From Clostridia bacterium (GTDB lineage: Bacteria > Bacillota > Clostridia > Oscillospirales > SIG627): a stretch of DNA of 17,081 nucleotides. The translations under genes were made by a program, and so were the position numbers. The notes beneath the pieces are model-generated. The model was not told the DNA's origin. It worked only from the letters and a program-made list of their open reading frames with translations, and ran no database searches. Below, one piece after another: positions 7,783-14,729 of the stretch (position 1 is the first letter of the stretch; each line of letters begins with the position of its first letter). The stretch covers positions 1-17,081 of the forward strand of contig JAFTEP010000180.1 of the NCBI GenBank assembly GCA_017453605.1. Direction: 5' to 3'.

Positions 7783-8268
7783 TTGGAAGTGAGACTTCTC
7801 AGCGACAGCGAGATCAGGATCACTCTTTCTTGCGAGGAAATGGAAAAGTTTGATATCGACGCCGACAGCTTTTCTGACGGCTTTGCCGCAAAAGAGATCC
7901 TGAGGGAGTTATTTTTGAGCGCCGGCGGAGAAAACAGCTTCGGCGACGCGGACGCCCTCAGCGTGAAGCTATTCCCGAAACGAAGCGGCGGATGCGAACT
8001 TTTCGTTTCAAAGCTTTCGGGCGCCGTACATAAAAAAACGCGTGAGAGGATCTATTGTTTCGAGTCCGCGGACGATTTTTTGAAGTTCTATTCTTTTCTG
8101 CCCCGAGGTGAAGCCGGCCTTATCGAGAAACTTTTCGTCGACGGGAAGTGTTATATAAGATTCTTCGGGCTTCTCTGCGAGCGCTCCGAACGCATCCTCG
8201 AGGAGTTTGCCGTCAGAGAGCGCGGATGTTATCTCTGGGATTATCTTCTCGGCACGAGTCCCGGATGA
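7783..8268 (+). CDS. MecA-like Clp adaptor protein, diverged and short
   Basis: The predicted protein has about 161 aa. Its N-terminus MEVRLLSDSEIRITLSCEEM follows the pattern of the MecA adaptor family (MEIERINEDTIKF... in B. subtilis). The C-terminal half has the family's FESADDFLKFYSFL, then beta-rich KLFVDGKCYIRFFGL and the closing ILEEFA. MecA adaptors bind the N-terminal and middle domains of ClpC and hand it substrates. It is shorter than the usual 200-220 aa because the linker between the two domains is reduced. The start is TTG 7783, chosen because GGGGTGA (7771-7777) is a well-spaced ribosome site and the alignment to MecA begins there; GTG 7774 or 7789 remain possible. It is transcribed alone from its own promoter. 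The assignment rests on pattern recognition and needs a profile search. Confidence 0.7.
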   Translation: MEVRLLSDSEIRITLSCEEMEKFDIDADSFSDGFAAKEILRELFLSAGGENSFGDADALSVKLFPKRSGGCELFVSKLSGAVHKKTRERIYCFESADDFLKFYSFLPRGEAGLIEKLFVDGKCYIRFFGLLCERSERILEEFAVRERGCYLWDYLLGTSPG

Positions 8269-8320
8269 ATCAAATCTGCCTTGATCCGATAATAAACGAC
8301 TTTTCCCTTAACTTGAACGC

Positions 8321-8349
8321 TTGAAAGATCTCATTTTTTGTGGTATAAT
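8321..8349 (+). promoter_or_regulatory. Vegetative promoter for the hydrolase-acyltransferase unit
   Basis: TTGAAA (8321-8326), 17 bp, TATAAT (8344-8349). The TTG at 8321 that opens the longest reading frame is the -35 box itself, so translation must start downstream. Confidence 0.87.
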
Positions 8350-8380
8350 CTATCAAGCTCTTAAAAGGAGAATCCGAAAT

Positions 8381-10549
8381 TTGCCGAGAGAAAAAATGGT
8401 CAGGATGCAGCTTGGAATGTTAAAGCCCATCCTCAACGGGATGTCTCTCGAAAGCTCCCGGAAAAGTCAGGAACTGATCGGCGGCATCATGTCCGCAAGA
8501 TTCAAAGACAGGGTCATCTTCACCCCGTGCACGGTTTCCGGCAGGAACTGTGCATGGGCGCTTCCGTTTGACGAAAAAAGGGAAGGTGTCATAGTTTATT
8601 TCCACGGCGGAGGCTACTGCTTCGGGGATCTCGAGACCGCTAAAGGCTTCGGTTCCATGCTCGCCGCGAACTGCGCGATGCGGGTCTTCTGCTGCAATTA
8701 CAGACTTGCGCCGGAGGATCCTTTTCCGGCCGCTCTGGACGACTGCGTTTCGTTCGTGAAGTTTCTTTTTTCCTGCGGCTACGGAGCTGATAAGATGTTC
8801 TTCTGCGGCGAGAGCGCCGGCGGAGGTCTCGTTTATTCCGTATGCATGAAACTGCGCGAGCTTTCTCTTCCGCTTCCCGCGGGGCTTATCTCTATCTCCC
8901 CGTGGACCGATCTTACGCAGTCCGGAGATTCATACGAAAAAAATCTCCGCGCCGATCCCAATATGACAAAAGAAGGGCTTCAGTTCTTCGCCGACAGCTA
9001 CACCTCCGATCCCCTCGATCCTCTCGCGTCGCCGCTTTTCGGCGTCCTCGAAGGGCTTCCTCCGTCTCTGATCTTCGTCGGATCCAGTGAGATCATGCTC
9101 GACGACGCGGTGCGTATGCACGAAAAGCTTCTCGCCTCCGGCTGCAGGAGCACGCTTTACGTCGGCAAGGATCTCTGGCACGCCTACGTTCTTTACGATC
9201 TGAAAGAACACAGAGATGAGGACATGGCGCGGATAAACTCCTTCCTCGATTCCGTTGCTCCTCCCAAACGCAAGCTGAGATGGATGAGGCTCGACAACGC
9301 CGGCAAGATCTACCCCGCCGCCCGCACCCGTGAATGGAGCAGCCTTTTCAGGCTTTCGTTCGATCTTTCGGAGCCCGTCGATCCTGTCTTTCTGCAATCC
9401 GCTCTCGACGTGACGGTCAGGCGCTTCCCGTCCATCGCGGTCCGCCTCAGAAGGGGCTTTTTCTGGTACTATCTCGAGGAGCTCCGTCACGCGCCTCGCG
9501 TCGCTCAGGACACCTACAGACCTCTTTACAGGATGCCCTTCGACGATCTGAAAAACTGCGCTTTCCGCGTGCTCTACTATAAAAACAGGATCGCCGTCGA
9601 ATTTTTCCACGCGCTGACCGACGGCACGGGCGGACTCGTTTTTCTCAAAACTCTCGTCGCTGAATACCTCGTTCAGAAATATTCGGTCGACGTACCCTCG
9701 CTAAACGGCGTCGCCGACCGTCTTTCGGAACCCGATCCGGCAGAGCTCGAGGACAGTTTTTTGAAATACGCCGGGAAGAAAGCCCTCTCGCGAAACGAAC
9801 CCGCGGTCTACCGCTTCGAGGGTCTCGAACGCGAGGAGAGCCAGATCAGGCTTATAACCGGCACTCTCGACGCCGGGCAGCTCAAAAAGCGCGCCTCCGA
9901 GCACGGCGCGACCGTCACCGCGTATCTTGCAGCGTCGATGCTCCGTTCGCTTTGTGAGGTGCAGAAAAAGCACGTCCCGCCCTCTCGCTTCAAGCCTGTG
10001 AACGTGCAGATCCCTGTCAATCTGCGCAGGTTTTTCCCGTCGCCGACGGTCAGGAATTTTTCTTATTTCATAAACGCTCCGATCGACCCGACGCTCGGAA
10101 GCATGACCTTCGACGAGATCGTCAAAGAAGTTTCCTGCCGTATGGGTCTCGAACTCAACGCGAGGTCTTTGAGGGCGCGCTTCACTCCGAACGTGAGATC
10201 CGAAAAGAATTTCTTTCTCAAGATCACTCCGCTTTTCATAAAGGACCCGGTTATGAAAGCGGTGTTCAGATTCGTCGGACAGCGCACCGCGTCTTTATGT
10301 ATGTCGAATCTCGGCGTCGTTTCGCTCCCGGGAAAGATGGGGGAGTACGTCCAAAGCGCCGACTTCATCCTCGGAGCCGAAAAGGGCGCTCCGTACAACT
10401 GCTCTGTGATAACTTACGAAAATAAAGTCAGGATTTGTGTTACAAGAAAGCTCGTCGATCCCGAGCTTGAAAGAGAGTTTTTCAGGTTTCTCGTAAAGGA
10501 CGGACTCAAAGTCAGGATCGAAAGCGCAAACGAAGAGGAGGACGATTGA
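8381..10549 (+). CDS. Alpha/beta-hydrolase fused to an HxxxDG acyltransferase-like domain
   Basis: This is a two-domain protein of 722 aa counted from TTG 8381, which AAAAGGAG (8363-8370) supports. Residues 60-290 are a hormone-sensitive-lipase-type hydrolase, with the oxyanion motif HGGGY (75-79), the nucleophile elbow GESAGG (Ser145), the acid region GSSEIMLDD (Glu237 or Asp241) and the catalytic His267 in DLWHAY. Residues 320-710 form a condensation/alcohol-acyltransferase-like fold with the catalytic HALTDG (His410, Asp414) and the C-terminal MSNLGVVSLP stretch. No signal peptide or helix is visible, so it is probably cytosolic. The hydrolase may release or activate an acyl group and the second domain may transfer one to an alcohol or amine; this is inference, and the substrate is unknown. 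It is translationally coupled to the following membrane protein (TGATG). Confidence 0.82.
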   Translation: MPREKMVRMQLGMLKPILNGMSLESSRKSQELIGGIMSARFKDRVIFTPCTVSGRNCAWALPFDEKREGVIVYFHGGGYCFGDLETAKGFGSMLAANCAMRVFCCNYRLAPEDPFPAALDDCVSFVKFLFSCGYGADKMFFCGESAGGGLVYSVCMKLRELSLPLPAGLISISPWTDLTQSGDSYEKNLRADPNMTKEGLQFFADSYTSDPLDPLASPLFGVLEGLPPSLIFVGSSEIMLDDAVRMHEKLLASGCRSTLYVGKDLWHAYVLYDLKEHRDEDMARINSFLDSVAPPKRKLRWMRLDNAGKIYPAARTREWSSLFRLSFDLSEPVDPVFLQSALDVTVRRFPSIAVRLRRGFFWYYLEELRHAPRVAQDTYRPLYRMPFDDLKNCAFRVLYYKNRIAVEFFHALTDGTGGLVFLKTLVAEYLVQKYSVDVPSLNGVADRLSEPDPAELEDSFLKYAGKKALSRNEPAVYRFEGLEREESQIRLITGTLDAGQLKKRASEHGATVTAYLAASMLRSLCEVQKKHVPPSRFKPVNVQIPVNLRRFFPSPTVRNFSYFINAPIDPTLGSMTFDEIVKEVSCRMGLELNARSLRARFTPNVRSEKNFFLKITPLFIKDPVMKAVFRFVGQRTASLCMSNLGVVSLPGKMGEYVQSADFILGAEKGAPYNCSVITYENKVRICVTRKLVDPELEREFFRFLVKDGLKVRIESANEEEDD

Positions 10550-11244
10550 TGTATTGCGTCAAATGCGGCGTCGAGCTTGCAGACAGTGAAAAGAAATGTC
10601 CGCTCTGCGGCACAGTTGTCTTTCACCCCGATCTCGGGACCAACGACGGACCCGGTCCCTATCCCCCTAAGATCGGACCGGAAGAAAAATTCAGCCCCTC
10701 GGGCATTCTGTTCGTCATCAGCGTTCTGATGCTCCTCGGCGCGCTCATCACCCTTATCTGCGATATCGAGCTCAACCGCCGCGTCATCTGGTCCGGTTAT
10801 TCAGTCTTTGGTCTGATTCTGTTCTACGTCGTCTTTGTTCTCCCGTTCTGGTTCAAGAAACCCAATCCCATCATCTTTGTACCGGTGGATTTTGCCTGCG
10901 TGATCCTGTTTCTTCTCTACGTCGACCTCAAGCTCGGCGGCAGATGGTTTCTGTCGTTCGCATTCCCGGTCACAGGCGGTGCGGGTCTCATCGTCACCGC
11001 CGCCGTCACTCTTGCCAGAACTCTGGGGAGGGGGAGACTCTTCATCACCGGCGGAACTCTAATCGTCACCGGAGCCTTCTGCTTGCTCGCGGAGTTTCTC
11101 GCTGACATCACCTTTATCGGCGCGGTGAACTTCAACTGGTGTTTTTATCCTCTCACCGCGCTGTGTCTGATGGGTTCGGCGATCCTTGTGATCGCGCTCG
11201 TCCCTCCGCTTCGCGAATCTCTGCGCAAAAAGCTGTTCATCTGA
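10549..11244 (+). CDS. Zinc-ribbon, six-helix membrane protein (DUF6320-like)
   Basis: The 231-aa protein begins with a zinc ribbon (C3, C6, C17, C20 in CVKC and CPLC), then a Pro/Gly linker, then six hydrophobic segments at about 52-71, 80-99, 108-124, 131-155, 163-182 and 190-215, ending in a basic tail. This layout resembles the DUF6320 family, which I recall as uncharacterised. The ATG overlaps the upstream stop by 1 nt (TGATG), and GAGGAGG (10535-10541) lies at 7 nt, so it is coupled to the hydrolase-acyltransferase gene. The pairing suggests the soluble enzyme works with this membrane partner, perhaps on a lipid or envelope component (inference). A TTG 3 nt earlier is a poorer start. 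Confidence 0.78.
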   Translation: MYCVKCGVELADSEKKCPLCGTVVFHPDLGTNDGPGPYPPKIGPEEKFSPSGILFVISVLMLLGALITLICDIELNRRVIWSGYSVFGLILFYVVFVLPFWFKKPNPIIFVPVDFACVILFLLYVDLKLGGRWFLSFAFPVTGGAGLIVTAAVTLARTLGRGRLFITGGTLIVTGAFCLLAEFLADITFIGAVNFNWCFYPLTALCLMGSAILVIALVPPLRESLRKKLFI

Positions 11245-11265
11245 GTTTAAGACGCTTTTTTGCGC
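11223..11265 (+). other. Inverted repeat spanning a stop codon (weak terminator candidate)
   Basis: GCGCAAAAAGC (11223-11233) can pair with GCTTTTTTGCGC (11254-11265), with one bulged T and a 20-nt loop that contains the TGA stop. The T-run is inside the stem, so it does not look like a classical terminator. The remaining gene-free stretch to 11359 shows only an imperfect direct repeat (TGCACAAA at 11294 and 11327). Confidence 0.35.
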
Positions 11266-11359
11266 TGTGATCCCGGCGTGCGTTTGGGCATTGTGCACAA
11301 AACCAGGTCGGACTTTTTGTTGATACTGCACAAAGATCGGACCGGGAGCAAAATTCCTA

Positions 11360-11388
11360 TTGACTTTTTATCTATATAATACTATAAT
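11360..11388 (+). promoter_or_regulatory. Vegetative promoter of the first exported MBL gene
   Basis: TTGACT (11360-11365), 17 bp, TATAAT (11383-11388). A second TATAAT at 11375-11380 is only 9 bp from the -35 and is probably not used with it. Transcription would begin near 11395, giving a leader of about 93 nt. Confidence 0.88.
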
Positions 11389-11417
11389 TTTTATAAGTAT
11401 TGAGGTTCGTGCGGGTG

Positions 11418-11464
11418 TTAGTCGTCGCCTACAGTATTAAGATCCGCTCGGATACTCGGACTAA
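11418..11464 (+). promoter_or_regulatory. Structured 5' leader hairpin
   Basis: TTAGTC (11418-11423) can pair with GACTAA (11459-11464), enclosing AGTAT (11433-11437) / ATACT (11452-11456) and an alternative ATCC/GGAT. It may affect stability or translation of the long exported-protein message. No known riboswitch class is recognised and no terminator-like arm follows. Confidence 0.35.
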
Positions 11465-11487
11465 AAAATAACAAGGAGAACAAACTT

Positions 11488-14199
11488 ATGAAAAAACTGG
11501 CAGCTTTTATGCTGACGGTCCTCATGGTGCTCGGAATGTGCACGTTCGCCGCTTATGCGGACGCGGATATCTCGATCGCCACCTATGACGATCTCGTCGC
11601 ATGGGCGACCAACGGTTCGAATGACTCCGGCAAGACGGTCGTTCTCACCGCAGACGTCGCCGCTCCCGCAGATGCCGCGTGGACTCCCAAGTCCAGCTTT
11701 GCCGGCGTCTTCGACGGACAGGGCTACTCCATTTCCGGACTGAAAGCCTCCGGCGGCGGATGCGGCTTCATCAAGTCCCTTTCCGGCACCGTCAAAAACC
11801 TTTATATGCTTGACGGTTCGTTCACCGAGGGAAGCGGAAACGCGACCATCGCCTGCAGCACCTCAGGAAGTGCGACCGTCGTTGAGAACGTCTACTCCAA
11901 CTTCACCATTTCCGGCGACTCTTCCTGCGGCGGCATCCTCGCCCATCTCGGCGGCGCCACCACCGTCACCGGATGCTGGTTCGACGGCGACGTGAGCGTC
12001 GGTTCCAACTACGTTTCCGGTCTGGTCGGCAACCAGGAATCCAACGATCTTGTCATCACCGACTGCCTCAACACCGGTAAAGTCTCTGCCGGCAACTTCT
12101 GCGGCGCCGGCATCAGCTGCGCTGTTTACGACGGCAAGACCACGATGACCCGCTGCATCAACAACGGCGACGTCTCCGATCAGAGCGGCCTCGGCTTCGC
12201 GTTCTGCCGCACGGTCACTCACCGCAAGGACGCTCCCGGCGAGTGCCATCTGGTCAGCTGCTACAACCGCATCGGTTCTTCTAAAAACTACCCCAACGAC
12301 GTCCGCGACAACGCCGTCTTTGACGGCGAAGTCATCGAGTTCCGTTCGTTCAGCAACCTCGGCACTTTCGCCGACCTCAACGGCTATTGGTGCGTCATCA
12401 AGCACAACGGCTCCACTATAATCGCTCCGAAATTCTTCGGCGGCGAGAACCCCGTCGATATCCCCGTTTATGAAGTAAACGATCCCGCTATCACCGCTTT
12501 TGAAGTCAAGGCCGAAGGTCACTGGGGTCCCCGCTGGACCGTTGAACTCGAGCTTCCCGAAGGCTTCACCTCCGAGAACGTCCAGCTCGGTCTCCTCGCG
12601 ATCCCCGAAAAGGCGATCCCCAAGGATCACGAGCTGATCATCGAAGAGACTGAATACGAATACAACGGCAACGTTTATCCCGTCGCTAACGCCGAGGCCG
12701 CGATCCTCCGCGACAGCGAAGACGGCAAGGTCGTTGCGACGTTCGTCATCACCGATCTTTCCGTCAAGACGATCCGCTCCAATTACGCGGTCCGTCCCTA
12801 TGTCATCTACAAGGTCGCCGAGGGCGATATCGTTCTCTACGGCGAAGCTTCCACTCAGAACTTCTACGTCGAAGCCAAGCTCACCGAGGACGCCGAGCTC
12901 AAGGCCAAGGCCGACGCGGTCCTCGCTCCCGTTGACGCCGAGATCGGACCCGATTTCGTCGTCAGCCGCGACTGGTGCTTTGTCGACGCCTTTGAGCAGG
13001 TCCCTGCGATGGTCGTTGACGGCACCACGATCAACCCCGCTGAAGACAAAGGTCTCGGCGAGTACACCGTCATCGTCGACGGCACAGAGGGTCAGGCTGC
13101 CCAATACGTCGAGCTCCTCCAGAAGTGCGGCTTTGAAAAGCAGTACGAGAACGAGCTCACCGAAGGCGTCAACATCGTTCAGCTCACCAAGGACAACGTC
13201 CTTGTTACCGTGAACGATATCGCCTACCAGAACAAGACCTTCATCTCCGCGATCTGCAATCAGCCTCTCAGCCCTCATCTTGAAGACAAATATCAGAGCG
13301 AGGCTCAGGCCGGCGCCGTCACCACTCTGCACCAGATCAATACCTACTGGTGGGGCGACAGCTACGTCATCAAGCTCAAGAACGGCCATTTCATCATCAT
13401 CGACGGCGCCGCTCAGTGCGAGCTTACCTACCTGCTCGATTACCTCGAGACCCTCGTTCCCGCGGGAGAGAAGCCCGTCATCGAGGCGTGGTGCTGCACT
13501 CACCTGCACATGGACCACTTCTATCTGCTCCAGGATTTCAACGTCCATCCCGAATGGCTTGACAGGATCTACGTCGAAGGCTTCTACTTCAACGAGCCCT
13601 CCGACGGCGTCAAGGATCTCGACTCCGGCGTTTACAACGAGATCAAGGGCGAGCGTCTGGCGATATCCAAACTGAAGACCACCGCCGGAACGACTCCCGA
13701 GATCTACCGTCCGATGATCGGTCAGTGCTACTGGTTCTGCGACGTCAAGATGGAGATCATCCTCAGCCAGGAAATGGTCCTTCTCGACGACTATACCGGC
13801 GGCTTCAACGATTCCTCCACTTGGTACAAGTTCACGATGGACGGCCAGACCTTCATCGAGGGCGGCGACGGACACCGCGCCGATATGAAGTTCCTCATCA
13901 GGTCCTATGATCCCGAAGATCTGCAGTGCGACTTCTTCAGCGTTCTCCACCACGGCTCCAACACCTGGGAAGACTACACTCGCTACGTAGGCGTCTGGAA
14001 AACCGTTCTGTTCCCGACCATGGCCCGCGACACCGGCACTCTCAACGCCGCAAGGAACATGGATCTCAGAATGAAGTGTGAAGAATACTACGTCGCCGGC
14101 GAAGGCACCGATATCTTCTATCTGCCTTACACGATCGGCAAGGAAGGCACCGACGGCGGACACGTCAAGCTGCCCGATCTGCCCGAGCATCACTCTTAA
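11488..14199 (+). CDS. Exported beta-helix/metallo-beta-lactamase-fold protein (paralogue 1)
   Basis: This 903-aa secreted protein has a signal peptide with probable cleavage after AAYA (about residue 23). Residues 30-310 carry GLUG-like beta-helix repeats (FAGVFDGQGYSISGL, GCWFDGDVSVGSNYVSGLVG, DCLNTGKVSAGNF). A beta-rich segment follows, beginning EGHWGPRWTVELELPEGFT, then an alpha/beta segment with VDGTEGQAAQYVELLQKCGF. The last 280 residues are an MBL fold: FIIIDGA (639-641), HLHMDH (672-677), GGDGH (Asp794) and LHHGSN (His821/822), arranged as in ComEC-type hydrolases but without membrane helices. Nuclease or phosphodiesterase activity outside the cell is inferred. Strong C-ending codon preference suggests high expression. 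The next gene is a coupled small peptide 16 nt away; a paralogue starts at 14730. AAGGAG at 11474 sets the ATG. Confidence 0.85.
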   Translation: MKKLAAFMLTVLMVLGMCTFAAYADADISIATYDDLVAWATNGSNDSGKTVVLTADVAAPADAAWTPKSSFAGVFDGQGYSISGLKASGGGCGFIKSLSGTVKNLYMLDGSFTEGSGNATIACSTSGSATVVENVYSNFTISGDSSCGGILAHLGGATTVTGCWFDGDVSVGSNYVSGLVGNQESNDLVITDCLNTGKVSAGNFCGAGISCAVYDGKTTMTRCINNGDVSDQSGLGFAFCRTVTHRKDAPGECHLVSCYNRIGSSKNYPNDVRDNAVFDGEVIEFRSFSNLGTFADLNGYWCVIKHNGSTIIAPKFFGGENPVDIPVYEVNDPAITAFEVKAEGHWGPRWTVELELPEGFTSENVQLGLLAIPEKAIPKDHELIIEETEYEYNGNVYPVANAEAAILRDSEDGKVVATFVITDLSVKTIRSNYAVRPYVIYKVAEGDIVLYGEASTQNFYVEAKLTEDAELKAKADAVLAPVDAEIGPDFVVSRDWCFVDAFEQVPAMVVDGTTINPAEDKGLGEYTVIVDGTEGQAAQYVELLQKCGFEKQYENELTEGVNIVQLTKDNVLVTVNDIAYQNKTFISAICNQPLSPHLEDKYQSEAQAGAVTTLHQINTYWWGDSYVIKLKNGHFIIIDGAAQCELTYLLDYLETLVPAGEKPVIEAWCCTHLHMDHFYLLQDFNVHPEWLDRIYVEGFYFNEPSDGVKDLDSGVYNEIKGERLAISKLKTTAGTTPEIYRPMIGQCYWFCDVKMEIILSQEMVLLDDYTGGFNDSSTWYKFTMDGQTFIEGGDGHRADMKFLIRSYDPEDLQCDFFSVLHHGSNTWEDYTRYVGVWKTVLFPTMARDTGTLNAARNMDLRMKCEEYYVAGEGTDIFYLPYTIGKEGTDGGHVKLPDLPEHHS

Positions 14200-14215
14200 T
14201 CAGGAGGACGATGAA

Positions 14216-14416
14216 ATGAAAAAGTTCTATTCTCCCGAGATCGAGATCACCATTCTCGACCTGACCGACGTTCTCACGGCCAGCAACGAGGCCGAGACCT
14301 CCGCCGCTGCTCCGACCGAGACCGTACCCGTGACCACCGTCCCCGAAACCTCGGCACCTGAAGTCACCGACGCGGGCCTCGACAACGAGATCAGCGCTAC
14401 TCAGTGGGAGTTTTAA
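14216..14416 (+). CDS. Small acidic Thr/Pro/Glu-rich peptide
   Basis: This 66-aa gene begins at ATG 14216, set by CAGGAGGA (14201-14208) 8 nt upstream; an ATG at 14211 is closed at once by a stop. The N-terminus MKKFYSPEIEITILDLTDVL followed by TAS resembles a type of small Clostridia peptide beginning KKYxxPEIExxxLxxxDVLTxS, which I recall from many genomes but cannot name as a family. The rest is a low-complexity acidic tail with repeated TVPxT/ETSAP units, ending QWEF. There is no signal peptide, cysteine or membrane segment. It lies 16 nt after the exported MBL gene and ahead of a strong terminator, so it is in the same transcript. It could be a leader-core (RiPP-like) precursor, an exported peptide or a regulatory factor; none can be chosen from sequence alone. 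Confidence 0.75.
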   Translation: MKKFYSPEIEITILDLTDVLTASNEAETSAAAPTETVPVTTVPETSAPEVTDAGLDNEISATQWEF

Positions 14417-14502
14417 TGCTCCCAACGAAGCCTGAAGGACTTCGCCGGGTTCCCGGATCACCCCGCGAAAACTGAAGGTCATACCTAAAATTTGTGACCC
14501 GG

Positions 14503-14537
14503 CCGGGAAGGAGAGATCCTTCCCGGTTATTTTTTTA
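14503..14537 (+). terminator. Intrinsic terminator after the small peptide gene
   Basis: CCGGGAAGGA and TCCTTCCCGG form a perfect 10-bp stem with a GAGA loop, followed by TTATTTTTTT. It lies about 90 nt past the peptide stop and separates this unit from the second paralogue. Confidence 0.95.
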
Positions 14538-14600
14538 CTCGAGATCGTTACAGATCCATTTATTGTGAGAGCCGGTTTCAGATTATCTTTGTTTGGAAAT

Positions 14601-14624
14601 GTTTCGTCAAAGTTTTCGCGAAAC
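14601..14624 (+). promoter_or_regulatory. Inverted repeat just upstream of the -35 box
   Basis: GTTTCG (14601-14606) and CGAAAC (14619-14624) lie on either side of 12 bp, immediately before the -35 box at 14628. A repressor or activator site is possible, but short repeats of this size occur by chance. Confidence 0.3.
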
Positions 14625-14627
14625 GTA

Positions 14628-14656
14628 TTGACTATATTCTTTTGATGTATTATAAT
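14628..14656 (+). promoter_or_regulatory. Vegetative promoter of the second exported MBL gene
   Basis: TTGACT (14628-14633), 17 bp, TATAAT (14651-14656). It has the same boxes and spacing as the promoter of the first paralogue, while the 5' leaders differ. Transcription would begin near 14663. Confidence 0.87.
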
Positions 14657-14729
14657 CATATTAAAGTCGGGAAGAGCGGGACGGATTTCGTTTTCGGTCT
14701 TCTCAAAATAAAAAAGTAAGGAGTTAATT

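Larger units (their letters stand above)
14417..14729 (+). other. Gene-free spacer between the two exported-protein units
   Basis: This 313-bp gap holds a terminator (14503-14537), an inverted repeat next to a promoter (14601-14624) and a promoter (14628-14656). Bases 14417-14502 hold no gene that I can see, and no tRNA or known RNA is apparent. Confidence 0.6.

Noticed and set aside
8262..8288. Imperfect hairpin around the MecA-like stop codon as a terminator
   Set aside because: The stem needs a 4-nt bulge and no T-run follows directly.
11863..14193. Very long open frame on the minus strand (about 776 codons) opposite the first exported MBL gene
   Set aside because: It mirrors a real gene with strong C-ending codon use, has no ribosome site or recognisable domain, and its product is a compositionally odd Val/Asp/Gly-rich protein.
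14078..14215. Upstream extension of the small peptide frame to 14078
   Set aside because: It lies inside the coding sequence of the exported MBL gene in another frame. The ribosome site at 14201-14208 and conserved N-terminus place the start at 14216.
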